Shown in pieces: positions 26,354 through 34,702 of a stretch of DNA of 64,000 nucleotides. The position numbers were made by a program, and so were the translations under genes. Position 1 is the stretch's first letter. Each line of letters begins with the position of its first letter. The notes under the pieces are model-generated. The model was not told the DNA's origin. It searched no databases and saw nothing but the letters and a program-made list of their open reading frames with translations. The DNA lies in the NCBI GenBank assembly GCA_017466725.1, contig JAFTTP010000002.1, positions 131,492 to 195,491 on the forward strand, in the 5' to 3' direction. Origin of the DNA: Clostridia bacterium. GTDB lineage: Bacteria; Bacillota; Clostridia; Christensenellales; UBA1242.

Positions 26354-26641
26354 TTGGCAACTAAAAAGGACTTGCAGTATGAAATTAGCAGATTGAATAA
26401 CAAATATTGCAAAGGTGGGAAAAACAAACTCACATTAGACCAAGCGTATGGTGGTTATCAAGTGCAATTAACTGGCAAGCGAAAGAAAACTGGTGGTTGG
26501 TATAAAAACTCACTCGGTAGTGGTTGTGCGTCTATTACGACTGGCTATGAAAGTGCCACGAAGACGCTGGACGCTCTGTATAAAGCAGACAGCAAAGGTT
26601 GGTTGCGTTCCAGCGTAAAACATCATAATCGCAGACGATAG
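26354..26641 (+). CDS. Small basic protein of the element
   Basis: The TTG at 26354 is chosen because GGGGG ends eight bases before it; a GTG at 26345 overlaps that site. The 95-residue product (LATKKDLQYEISRLNNKYCKGG) is very rich in Lys and Arg. It has an aromatic-glycine core (YGGYQVQLTGKRK) and a short basic end. The composition suggests DNA binding. I recognise no family. First gene of the element, probably regulatory or replicative. Confidence 0.6.
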   Translation: MATKKDLQYEISRLNNKYCKGGKNKLTLDQAYGGYQVQLTGKRKKTGGWYKNSLGSGCASITTGYESATKTLDALYKADSKGWLRSSVKHHNRRR

Positions 26642-26759
26642 CAACACAAAAGACAATTTAATAAAAACTATAAGTCGTGTTGATTGACACGCACACAATC
26701 AATAGTCAAAGTTGATTAACAAAGCAAAATTAAATTAAAAGGAAAAGGAAAATTAAATT

Positions 26760-27203
26760 ATGGAAAAGAAAGTAAACGAAAATGTAAACGAAATTAAGGA
26801 AACAGCACAAGCAGAAATGCAAGTTGTAGAACAACAAGAACAAGCATTAAAATTGTTTGTTGAAAGAGAAAGTTTTATTGGAAATGACGGAAAACAATAT
26901 TGGGCGTATATCACAAAAGGTCAAGTGCGTGGTCGTGATGTAAAAATTGACTTTGCACCAAAAGACAAAGGTGGTTATGAACCACTTGATATTGTGTTTA
27001 GTATTAACGATAAAGCAGAATTGATAATGACAAAAGAAACTATGACTGACGCTAACGGCACAAAAACAAGTTATACATCTTACAAGGTGCGTAATGCTGA
27101 CGAACTCGGCGAATTAGAGTGTGGCGTCAAGCCGTCAAGAGATAGCGACAAAGCACTTTTGACTATGCTTATCAATCAATTAAAAGCGACTGCTAACAAA
27201 TAA
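26760..27203 (+). CDS. Candidate phage single-stranded DNA-binding protein
   Basis: A 147-residue soluble protein with an acidic helical N-terminus (about 1-35), then a beta-rich region (ESFIGNDGKQYWAYITKGQV, VKIDFAPKDKGGYEPLDIVF). Its small size, aromatic strands and position among the first genes, ahead of the structural genes, fit the gene V-type ssDNA-binding protein that filamentous phages need. That role is inferred from place and composition, not from a named motif. AAAAGGAAAAGG lies before the ATG. Confidence 0.5.
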   Translation: MEKKVNENVNEIKETAQAEMQVVEQQEQALKLFVERESFIGNDGKQYWAYITKGQVRGRDVKIDFAPKDKGGYEPLDIVFSINDKAELIMTKETMTDANGTKTSYTSYKVRNADELGELECGVKPSRDSDKALLTMLINQLKATANK

Positions 27204-27214
27204 GGTGGTGCGTT

Positions 27215-27421
27215 ATGAAATTTATTGAGTGTCACGAAAAAGAAACAAATACAAGAGTGCTTATTCCCCTTGATAAGATTATAACATTGTCGCAATCTCA
27301 CGAAGATTTGACGGCGTTTGTTGAACTCCATATTGATAAAGACGGCAACAGCGTAGGTTTTTACACAAAAGAACTTTATGTTGAAATTGTCGCACAAATA
27401 AGATTAAAAAATCAAATTTAG
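27215..27421 (+). CDS. Small element protein, 68 residues
   Basis: The product MKFIECHEKETNTRVLIPLD and the following strands (FVELHIDKDGNSVGF, then LYVEIVAQI) look like a compact beta-sheet domain with a terminal helix, similar in outline to the FlbD/YlzI-like fold. AAGGTGGTG is correctly placed before the ATG. It is translated from the same transcript as its neighbours, 12 bases after the previous stop. Function unknown. Confidence 0.6.
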   Translation: MKFIECHEKETNTRVLIPLDKIITLSQSHEDLTAFVELHIDKDGNSVGFYTKELYVEIVAQIRLKNQI

Positions 27422-27439
27422 AAAAAGGAAAAAGAAACT

Positions 27440-27919
27440 ATGAAATTAACTGAAAAAAAGAAAGGAAAATTAAAATGGTTGCTAACCATTGTGTCGGTTG
27501 TTTTGAGTATTGCAACCCTTGTTGCTGTGTGTGTAGGTCTTGGCAATCTCGCTGACACAAAGAAAGTTGACAATGGCGATTATGCTATTGGCACTATTGT
27601 TGCAGAAAGTGGAAAAATTGTTGATAGCAAACACTCTGCATATATGAAAGACGCTGAAACTATTGACGGACTTGTTATTGAACTTGACGAAGAAACTGCA
27701 ACAATCACATATAAAGTTGCTTTCTATGACGAAGACGGCAAGTTTATTTCAATGACTGACGAATTGGAAAGCGATTTTGACACAGCAAATATTCCCGAAA
27801 CTGCCGAAACTTTCCGTGTAGTAATTACACCATATCAAGTTGACGGCGAAAATGTAGAACTTAACATTTTTAATATGGGAAAATACACATCACAACTTGA
27901 TGTAAGTTTTAACAAATAA
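27440..27919 (+). CDS. Membrane-anchored element protein, first of a paralogous pair
   Basis: The 159-residue product has a basic start and one membrane segment (LLTIVSVVLSIATLVAVCVGL, about 14-34) with an external beta domain. That domain has the same order as in the next protein: YAIG, KDAETIDGLVIELD, ITYKVAFYDEDGKF, ETFRVVITPYQ and NMGKYTSQLDVSFNK. The pair arose by tandem duplication. An external sheet domain on a single anchor suits a virion tip or host-envelope protein. Function unknown. Confidence 0.65.
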   Translation: MKLTEKKKGKLKWLLTIVSVVLSIATLVAVCVGLGNLADTKKVDNGDYAIGTIVAESGKIVDSKHSAYMKDAETIDGLVIELDEETATITYKVAFYDEDGKFISMTDELESDFDTANIPETAETFRVVITPYQVDGENVELNIFNMGKYTSQLDVSFNK

Positions 27920-27940
27920 TAATGAAAGGAAAGATAAATT

Positions 27941-28801
27941 ATGGCAAAATTAAAGAAAATAAATTTTAAGTCAAAGAAAACTTGGAAAAATATTTTAGTT
28001 GTCGGTCTTGCTTGTTTAACTATTGTTGGTGCTATTGTTGGTTTGTCTGCACTTTTTAGAAAGAGTGAAGAAACAACAAAAGTAATTAATCCAACATACG
28101 CCGTTGGTGGTTTAACTGATGACGGAAAATATAAGGAAACCGAAGAAAGCATTTATACAAAAGACGCTTTTGAGTGTCAAGGACTTGATGTTGATTTAGA
28201 TTTTAGGTCAAATATCTCATATCGCATTTTCTTCTATGATAATGAAAATGATTTTTTATCTTCAACAGCAAAATTGACATCAAACTATGACGAAGAAACT
28301 ACTCCTATGCTTGCAAGATATGCAAGAATTGTAATTACACCAAATGACGATACAAAAGTATCTTGGTATGAAAAGGGCGGTTATGCGGAACAATTAACAA
28401 TTAGAGTTAATAAAGAACAAAATTTTAAGATTGCGGAAGAATATTCTGTTGATTTAAGCACTTTGAAAACAAAAGCATTTTTTACAAACGAAGAATATAA
28501 AGAGAACTTTCTTGCAAGTGATACAATGAGTTGTGTTATTCTTGATGTTAGCGAATTAAAAACTATTTACAGCAAAGTAAGAATTGAAAAAGACGCTACA
28601 CGCCCTAATCTTCAATTTTGTTTTATAACAACAACTGATGTTGCTGGTGGTGAGGCAGTTCCATATTGTGCTGGTAGCGACTTCTTAAATTATGTAGAAG
28701 ATGTTGTTGTTGATATTCCTGCTGATTGTAATGCTATCTATTTTACTGCAAGTGATGGCACAAGCAATTTCTTGCCTGCTGATGTTATTTTTTATAATTA
28801 A
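27941..28801 (+). CDS. Membrane-anchored element protein, second of a paralogous pair
   Basis: The 286-residue product has a membrane segment at about 17-37 (NILVVGLACLTIVGAIVGLSA). Residues about 52-165 repeat the domain of the preceding protein (YAVG, KDAFECQGLDVDLD, ISYRIFFYDNENDF, ARIVITPND, YEKGGYAEQLTIRVNK). A second, different beta domain follows to the end. It could be a minor coat or adsorption protein. AATGAAAGGAAAG before the ATG is a good ribosome site. Confidence 0.65.
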   Translation: MAKLKKINFKSKKTWKNILVVGLACLTIVGAIVGLSALFRKSEETTKVINPTYAVGGLTDDGKYKETEESIYTKDAFECQGLDVDLDFRSNISYRIFFYDNENDFLSSTAKLTSNYDEETTPMLARYARIVITPNDDTKVSWYEKGGYAEQLTIRVNKEQNFKIAEEYSVDLSTLKTKAFFTNEEYKENFLASDTMSCVILDVSELKTIYSKVRIEKDATRPNLQFCFITTTDVAGGEAVPYCAGSDFLNYVEDVVVDIPADCNAIYFTASDGTSNFLPADVIFYN

Positions 28802-28803
28802 AA

Positions 28804-28833
28804 TTGTAAATAGATTAAATAATATGATATAAT
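28804..28833 (+). promoter_or_regulatory. Internal promoter before the SGNH hydrolase gene
   Basis: TTGTAA (28804-28809) and a perfect TATAAT (28828-28833) are 18 bases apart. AAGGTAGG then lies five bases before the ATG at 28854. It allows separate expression of the hydrolase and the genes behind it. Confidence 0.6.
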
Positions 28834-28853
28834 GACAATTAAGGTAGGTTTTT

Positions 28854-29564
28854 ATGAAAAAAATATTAAACTTGTTAATTGTCTTTGTAATTACATTGTC
28901 TTGTTTGTCTTTGTCTGCTGTTTTTGGGAATATTAACAACTCTAATGACAATACTGATAATGGTGTTGATTGGTCTAACATTACTATTTCTTGTTTGGGC
29001 GATAGTATTACTGAAAGTCCATATATTGATAAAGCATATCCCGTTGTTTTGCAAGAAATATTGGGTGCTAAAAAATGTTATAATTTTGGCATATCGGGGT
29101 CAACTTGTGCTTTGGTGCAAGACGAAAACGGCAACGATTTGCAAAATTCTATGTGTTTGCGTTATGCTGATATGCCTAAAAGTAGTGATATTATTATTGT
29201 TATGTGTGGTGTAAATGATACGACAAATGTTCCACTTGGAACGATTAATGATGTTGATATTTCTACATATTATGGTGCATTAAATACACTTTGTAATAAT
29301 TTGAAAAAAAATTATAAAGATAGTTATGTATTTTTTATGACAAACTTTGCTTATTCTTCAACTGAGAACATATTTCAAAGCGTTGCAATAAAGCAAGTTT
29401 GTGAAAAGCAAGGTATTGATGTATTTGATGTGTTTAGTAAAGTTCCGTTTGATGTCAATGTTGATACTTATGACGGTTGCCACCCTACGCAAAACTTTGT
29501 TTCTAATGTTTGGACGCCTAAAATCGCACAATTTATCAAAGACAATTACAAAAAAATAAATTGA
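28854..29564 (+). CDS. Secreted SGNH/GDSL-family hydrolase in a phage-like element
   Basis: The 236-residue product has a signal peptide (KKILNLLIVFVITLSCLSLSAVFG) and all four SGNH blocks: GDSIT at 49-53 with Ser51 as nucleophile, Gly79 in NFGISG, GVND at 119-122 with the oxyanion Asn, and DGCHPT with Asp207 and His210. SGNH enzymes are esterases or lipases acting on acyl or acetyl groups of lipids or polysaccharides. An exported form could trim acetyl groups on the host cell wall or its glycans during phage entry or exit, or change the lysogen surface. This is cargo not expected in a filamentous phage. It has its own promoter. Confidence 0.85.
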   Translation: MKKILNLLIVFVITLSCLSLSAVFGNINNSNDNTDNGVDWSNITISCLGDSITESPYIDKAYPVVLQEILGAKKCYNFGISGSTCALVQDENGNDLQNSMCLRYADMPKSSDIIIVMCGVNDTTNVPLGTINDVDISTYYGALNTLCNNLKKNYKDSYVFFMTNFAYSSTENIFQSVAIKQVCEKQGIDVFDVFSKVPFDVNVDTYDGCHPTQNFVSNVWTPKIAQFIKDNYKKIN

Positions 29565-29589
29565 CGATATTTAAGGGAAAAATAAAAAA

Positions 29590-30150
29590 ATGAGTAAAAG
29601 AAAATCAACAAACAATTTTTCAACTTTATTGTCAAGTTTATTTATCTTGCTTTTGGTTGTCGGTGTTGTTGGTTTTCTTTTTATATTTACTGAAAATTTT
29701 ACAACTCCATTAAAAAACTTTTATGTGTCTTGTGGAAATGACACTATTATAAGCGATAGAGAAAACTTTGACATCGTGATTGGAAAAGAATATAAGTTTG
29801 AAATTAAAACAAATTTAGATGTTGACGGCACGCAAAATAAATATATTGTTTCGGTCGTGCCAAACGAAACATCAACAACGGCGTTTACTTATGATGTGGA
29901 CGGGACGCAATATAATTACGCAGATTTGCAAACATTGGCAAAGGGTTTTTCAATCTCTGCTTATGAAGATTATTTCATTTTTGTTGCAAATATGGACTTA
30001 AAAGATATATTGCAATTTTACTACCCTACATCAACAATAAGTAATGTGCCGACTGCTCTTGATAGCGATTGCCCGTATTTTAGGTTGGTTATCAAAAGTG
30101 GCGATTTAACCGAAACAATAAATATTAACTTTAACATTAAAAGTGAGTAA
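29590..30150 (+). CDS. Single-span element protein, 186 residues
   Basis: An N-terminal membrane segment (LLSSLFILLLVVGVVGFLFIF, about 13-33) is followed by an external beta-rich domain with FYVSCGNDTIISDRENFDIVIG and YFRLVIKSGDLTETININF. No catalytic motif is present. The topology matches the neighbours and suggests an envelope or virion component. It is eight bases ahead of the large secreted protein. Confidence 0.6.
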   Translation: MSKRKSTNNFSTLLSSLFILLLVVGVVGFLFIFTENFTTPLKNFYVSCGNDTIISDRENFDIVIGKEYKFEIKTNLDVDGTQNKYIVSVVPNETSTTAFTYDVDGTQYNYADLQTLAKGFSISAYEDYFIFVANMDLKDILQFYYPTSTISNVPTALDSDCPYFRLVIKSGDLTETININFNIKSE

Positions 30151-30157
30151 ATAATTT

Positions 30158-31573
30158 ATGGAAAAGAAAAGAAATATTAAAATGCTATTGCTAGCAATAG
30201 TATTATGCTTTTCTTGTCTTCTTACTTGCTTTATGCCGACAATAAACGGCGTTTGTTATGCGTCAAATATTGGTGTTGTTGGTGGTTATACAAATGTTGT
30301 TGACGATTTACAGCAAGACAATACTTTTAATGCCGAAGATTATGCTGTAAACGAAACTGACTATTCTTTGCAAGTTATAACTATTGCAGAAAGTAGCGAT
30401 AAAGAACTTTTTATTTATGTATATCAACCAACAGCACATTATGGCAATTTGCGTGCAACATCAATATCAATGTCAACGACACGACAAACAGCAAATACCT
30501 TTGGTATTTATTATTTAACTTATGTAAACTCGCAAGGGTGCTTTTATAAGTATGTTGTAAAAAATTTTGTCGTGAGTGATAATTCAATAAGAACTTATGA
30601 AATTGAAACGATTTATCGTGCGTGGAACGAAAACTTTGATGCAGAAAGTGGCACGGACAATACAATAAATGAACTTGGTTTTCCCGTTGGTAAGCAATTT
30701 ACTTTTGCTGAAAATAACGGACAAACAACCTTTGCTGTTGAAGATGTTGACTATATAACAATTACTGACAAATATGTAGGTTTTGTGCGTTATTTTGGTG
30801 GAAACTCTTATTTGTTTTGTTTAGATAGTTGCGATAGTCATTTTGTGGCGTTTTCAACCGATAGACAAATAGATAAATTGTTGGAAGCAGATGTGTATTT
30901 TCAAACGCAAAAAGTGTATTACGAAAATGGTTTAAGTGGTGTTGATAATTGGGACTTTTACGATATAAAAGACAATTATTCATATATTACTGAATACGAT
31001 ACAGCGTTTTATGAAAGTCCGTCGTCTGCTTGGCAAGGTTATTCTTACTCTTGGTCTAGAATACAAACTGTTGACGAATTTTTTGAAACAAACGAATTTG
31101 AAACAATACACAAAGGCACTTTGTTTAATCAAAAGTTAGAATATACTATGGACGAAGAAAGTAAGTCGTATATGGAAAATATGCAATGGGTATTGCGCTT
31201 TTATGAAAGTTCTTATGAAAAAACAAATGCCCCTTACCCTACAAAAAGTTATACGATTGTTTCAAATGTTTCAATTTTGCGTTTGAAATTTGAAACTGAC
31301 GGCGTTGTTTATGATTTAGGCGTTGTTGATAACAAGCAGAGTGGCGATTTTAACCCCGACAACAATATGAAAGCAACACTTGAATTAAGCGACTTTTTCA
31401 AAATTATTTTGATTGTATTGTTGCTTATTGTGTTGTTGATTGTTCTTAACCCTATATTGCCTTATGTATTTAAGTTTATAGGTTTTATATTCAAGGCGAT
31501 TTTGTGGGTTGTTTCTGCCCCGTTTAAGTTGATTGGCAAGGTATTTAAGAAACAAGGAAAAACGAAAAAATGA
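30158..31573 (+). CDS. Large secreted protein with C-terminal anchor, candidate adsorption protein
   Basis: The 471-residue product has a signal peptide (IKMLLLAIVLCFSCLLTCFMPTINGVCYA), a long aromatic-rich extracellular part (about 30-400), and a strongly hydrophobic tail (KIILIVLLLIVLLIVLNPIL and a second stretch, about 415-460) ending in lysines. This layout is that of the inoviral gene III receptor-binding protein, which stays in the host membrane by its C-terminus until assembly. Sequence identity to known pIII is not expected, and the assignment rests on topology and gene order. Confidence 0.6.
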   Translation: MEKKRNIKMLLLAIVLCFSCLLTCFMPTINGVCYASNIGVVGGYTNVVDDLQQDNTFNAEDYAVNETDYSLQVITIAESSDKELFIYVYQPTAHYGNLRATSISMSTTRQTANTFGIYYLTYVNSQGCFYKYVVKNFVVSDNSIRTYEIETIYRAWNENFDAESGTDNTINELGFPVGKQFTFAENNGQTTFAVEDVDYITITDKYVGFVRYFGGNSYLFCLDSCDSHFVAFSTDRQIDKLLEADVYFQTQKVYYENGLSGVDNWDFYDIKDNYSYITEYDTAFYESPSSAWQGYSYSWSRIQTVDEFFETNEFETIHKGTLFNQKLEYTMDEESKSYMENMQWVLRFYESSYEKTNAPYPTKSYTIVSNVSILRLKFETDGVVYDLGVVDNKQSGDFNPDNNMKATLELSDFFKIILIVLLLIVLLIVLNPILPYVFKFIGFIFKAILWVVSAPFKLIGKVFKKQGKTKK

Positions 31574-31788
31574 AAGGAAATGAAGAAATGAAAGACGAAA
31601 AAGAAGAATTAAAAAAGAAAATGCGATTGGTTGAAAAAATCAATAAAGATTTAGTGCTTATGTGTTTTGAAACACAACCCGAAAATGTAGGACTTGCATT
31701 TTTGCGTATTAAAAGCAATTTGCATAAACTCACATCAAAAATAACGGGTTTTAGTATGGCACAATTTATCGCAGATTTTTGCGAATAA
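31570..31788 (+). CDS. Small helical element protein
   Basis: Up to 72 residues; the first ATG overlaps the preceding stop (ATGA), while a second ATG at 31588 has AAAGGAA eight bases before it and gives 66 residues. The product is charged and helical (KDEKEELKKKMRLVEKINKD), and ends with a hydrophobic amphipathic helix. Translational coupling to the adsorption-type protein is likely. Function unknown. Confidence 0.55.
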   Translation: MKGNEEMKDEKEELKKKMRLVEKINKDLVLMCFETQPENVGLAFLRIKSNLHKLTSKITGFSMAQFIADFCE

Positions 31789-31824
31789 CGGAAAATAAAA
31801 GAAATTAAAAGGAACGGAAAAGAT

Positions 31825-32091
31825 ATGAAAATTATATGTGATGTATGCTGTAATAAAGCAGATGTAGTAAAAAACACTTATTGCCGTGTTTGTGGCAATA
31901 ATTTAAGCGAACAATTTTTCAATGAAGAATTGCAAAAATCAAAAGAAAAAATCGCTTATGAAAAAGAAAAAATGCAACTTATAAACTATTGTTTAAGTGA
32001 AAGTGAAAATTGTATTTCGCAATCAATAATTGCAAATAGATATCACTATATTAAAAACAAATATAACAAGATTGAATATAGAAAGGTTTAA
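31825..32091 (+). CDS. Small zinc-finger element protein
   Basis: An 88-residue product with four cysteines in two CxxC pairs (CDVC at 5-8 and CRVCG at about 21-25), which predict a zinc ribbon. A charged helix follows (ELQKSKEKIAYEKEKMQL). The small size and zinc ribbon fit a regulator of phage transcription or replication. AAAAGGAACGG is the ribosome site. Confidence 0.6.
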   Translation: MKIICDVCCNKADVVKNTYCRVCGNNLSEQFFNEELQKSKEKIAYEKEKMQLINYCLSESENCISQSIIANRYHYIKNKYNKIEYRKV

Positions 32092-32102
32092 TATGGTGTT
32101 CT

Positions 32103-32198
32103 ATGAAGAAAAAACTATTTAATATTTTGAAACTTATAATTATTATTGCTGTTGTTTTCTTCGTGGGTTATTTCATATTTACTGCAAACAAGGTGTAG
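32103..32198 (+). CDS. 31-residue single-span peptide, possible coat or holin-like protein
   Basis: A short open frame encodes a basic start (MKKKLFNILK), one membrane segment (LIIIIAVVFFVGYFIFTA) and NKV. It ends four bases before the ATPase gene. The layout, basic end plus one span, is that of inoviral coat or minor coat peptides (gene VII and IX proteins are about 32 residues). No strong ribosome site is visible, so coupling to the preceding frame would be needed. It is below the usual annotation cut-off. Confidence 0.45.
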   Translation: MKKKLFNILKLIIIIAVVFFVGYFIFTANKV

Positions 32199-32201
32199 CG
32201 T

Positions 32202-34430
32202 ATGGGAAAACTGAAAGAAAGATTAAAGAAAATACACTATATGCACTATATTGCAATAGGTATAACAATTTGTTTTGTTCTTGTGTCAATCTTTGTTTTT
32301 CCTAACGCTTACACAAGAATTTGGGAAAGTTTACAAGATTTGTGGTCTTCTTTGCAATATTACGCAAAAGAATTGTTTAAGTTAGATATAGATGTTCGCC
32401 CGTCCGTGATTGATAAGTCGGTTGTGCCGTTTACTCCTATTTTTAATTTGCCTGCAACTTGGGAAGAATTTACTATTGCTTGGGGCAAATATTGGAATTT
32501 GTGGGCGTCAAGCGACAATTTTACTGCTTATTTGTCTTGGGTTGCTGACTTTTTATTTTACTTTTGTCAAGTGCTTTTAATTGTTGTTGTGCCGTTGTTT
32601 TTGTTGTCTTACTTGTTTTTTCAACGATATTTAAGCAAACAAAACAACGATTATAACAAGGAAAGCAAGCCCTTAAAATATACAAAATGGTTGGCGACAA
32701 AAATATATATACCCGTGAAAAATTGGTTGAAACGATTTTTTGCGTTTCTGCAAGAAAAAAGTGCTTATTGGAAATGGTGGTTGTTTATATGGGCGTTTAA
32801 TTTCAACTTTATAACAATTATTATTGAGTTTATAGCATTTTACTTATATTTTGTTATTTCTTTTGATAAGACAAGTATTTATATGCAACTTTATAAACTT
32901 GCTTGTGATTTGTCGGTTATTCTTGCATTTATGCCCGTTTGGGCGTGGTGTTTGATTGGTTATTTGTTTGTTTGTTGGTGGCGTAAAAAGATAGGTTATG
33001 CCCGTTTAGAACACTTTGAAAACAAAAATTGTGGTATGATAAACGAACGCCCTATTGTTATTATGGTTTGTGGAACTATGGGTAAAAAGAAGACAACGGC
33101 AATAACCGATATAGCACTCTCGCAAGAAAAAATGTTGCGTGATAAAGCGTTTGAAAAATTGCTTGACAATGACTTGAAATTTCCTTATTTTGCTTGGTGC
33201 AATTTGGAAAACGCTATAAAATACGCTATGAAAAAGCATTATATTTATAACTTGGCAACAACAAGATTATATATGCAACGATTAGCGTATTTCTTTTATC
33301 TTGGCGAAGATATAAAAGATAAACAAGTTTATAAAAGCATAAAACGACACTTACGCAAAAGGTATAACATCAAGCACGATAATTTGTGTTTTGATTATGA
33401 TTATAAGCGTTATGGTTTGTATTTTGACGATAAATTGAAAGTTGTTGACTTGTGGCAAGTGCTTGAAACTTACGCACAACTTTATTTTGTGTATGTTATT
33501 CAATCAAGTTTGATTATTTCTAACTATTCAATAAGAACTGACAATTTGTTTGAAGATTTAGGCAATTTTCCTATGTGGAACACTGACTTTTTTAGGCGTG
33601 ATAGCAGATTGATTGACGCTTACAGCAGACACGCACATATTATTGATTTTGACGCTTTACGACTTGGACGCAAACTTGTTGAAGACAACCCGAAAAAAGA
33701 TAGTTTTGACTTTGGCGTTGTAAATATAACCGAAGTTGGCAAGGAACGAAAAAACAACCTTGAATTGCAAGAAAAGAAAAAGAAAGACGAAACGACAAAT
33801 CAAAAAAATGACGGGTTTAATGATTGGTTGAAAATGATACGACACTCGGCAACGATTGACAATTTCCCGTTTGTTAAAGTTATAACAGACGAACAACGCC
33901 CTGAAAGTTGGGGTGCAGACGCAAGAGATTTGACGGAAATAGTGCATATAAACGAAACAAGCGACACAAAACTCGCTATGCCATTTTTTACTATTACTGA
34001 ATTGTTATATAGTTTTGTGTTTAGCAAGTTTGCAAGATTATACTATAAATATCGCTTTATTCGTAGTGATAATACCTTGCCTATGTATATGCTTAAAAAG
34101 TTTACATCAATGCTACATAATTATTATAACGGCATATACAATACATTTGGTTATTGCAAACTTGACATTGGTGTTGAAAGTGGAACGCAAGACGGAACGC
34201 AGAAAGAAAGAAACTATTATTTAATTCATAAAAAGATTTACAGCAAGCGTTTTAGCACTGATTGTTTTAGTGATTTCTTTACGCAAAAGAATTTGAACTC
34301 GCCCGTAGGTATTGACGATTTGGAAGAATACGCAACCGAAAAAGCAACTTTTGAAGAATTGAAACAGCAAAATAGTTATTTTATAAATGATTTAATGAAT
34401 AAGAAAGGAACGGACACCGACAACGATTAG
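32202..34430 (+). CDS. Membrane-bound Zot/pI-like ATPase of the element
   Basis: The 742-residue product has about four N-terminal membrane segments (about 15-35, 115-140, 198-225, 235-260). A cytosolic P-loop domain follows. Walker A is the unusual CGTMGKKKTT (G291 to T299), and a Walker B-like VKVITDEQ has Asp563 and Glu564. Filamentous phages need such an inner-membrane ATPase (gene I protein/Zot) to drive assembly and export of the virion. Here the spans precede the ATPase, whereas pI usually has the span after it. FtsK- or TcpA-type DNA pumps are an alternative. The C-terminal tail (about 670-742) is charged. Confidence 0.65.
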   Translation: MGKLKERLKKIHYMHYIAIGITICFVLVSIFVFPNAYTRIWESLQDLWSSLQYYAKELFKLDIDVRPSVIDKSVVPFTPIFNLPATWEEFTIAWGKYWNLWASSDNFTAYLSWVADFLFYFCQVLLIVVVPLFLLSYLFFQRYLSKQNNDYNKESKPLKYTKWLATKIYIPVKNWLKRFFAFLQEKSAYWKWWLFIWAFNFNFITIIIEFIAFYLYFVISFDKTSIYMQLYKLACDLSVILAFMPVWAWCLIGYLFVCWWRKKIGYARLEHFENKNCGMINERPIVIMVCGTMGKKKTTAITDIALSQEKMLRDKAFEKLLDNDLKFPYFAWCNLENAIKYAMKKHYIYNLATTRLYMQRLAYFFYLGEDIKDKQVYKSIKRHLRKRYNIKHDNLCFDYDYKRYGLYFDDKLKVVDLWQVLETYAQLYFVYVIQSSLIISNYSIRTDNLFEDLGNFPMWNTDFFRRDSRLIDAYSRHAHIIDFDALRLGRKLVEDNPKKDSFDFGVVNITEVGKERKNNLELQEKKKKDETTNQKNDGFNDWLKMIRHSATIDNFPFVKVITDEQRPESWGADARDLTEIVHINETSDTKLAMPFFTITELLYSFVFSKFARLYYKYRFIRSDNTLPMYMLKKFTSMLHNYYNGIYNTFGYCKLDIGVESGTQDGTQKERNYYLIHKKIYSKRFSTDCFSDFFTQKNLNSPVGIDDLEEYATEKATFEELKQQNSYFINDLMNKKGTDTDND

Positions 34431-34702
34431 TTTTTATTTTTATTTTTTTTAGATAGTAGTAATAATGCGTGTTGATTTGTGTGTAAACTCAAAGAGTTTT
34501 CCACATATCAAGTTATTGTTAATAAGTGGCGTAAGCGTAGTAAAGTCAACGACTTTTCCACTTATTAAGGTATTGTTGGTAAGTCAACGACTTATCAAGG
34601 GCGATAATTACGATGTTTTGATCGTGATTTCGCCCCGTAGCAATACCCGTAGCAATAACCATAGCACGCACAAAAAAAAGAAGAAACAAAAGGGGTTTTT
34701 CT
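34431..34702 (+). other. Iteron-like control or origin region before rep
   Basis: Non-coding 272 bases with ordered repeats. A 33-base imperfect direct repeat starts with TTTTCCAC at 34497-34529 and 34554-34586. The palindrome AAGTC-AAC-GACTT occurs exactly at 34543-34555 and 34581-34593. A 12-base unit CCCGTAGCAATA is repeated in tandem at 34634-34645 and 34646-34657. Such arrays directly upstream of an HUH Rep gene usually bind Rep for replication start or for copy control. AAAAGGGG before 34703 is the rep ribosome site. Confidence 0.7.

Noticed and set aside
34497..34657. CRISPR array
   Set aside because: The repeats are few, imperfect and of different kinds, the spacing is uneven, and no cas genes are present.
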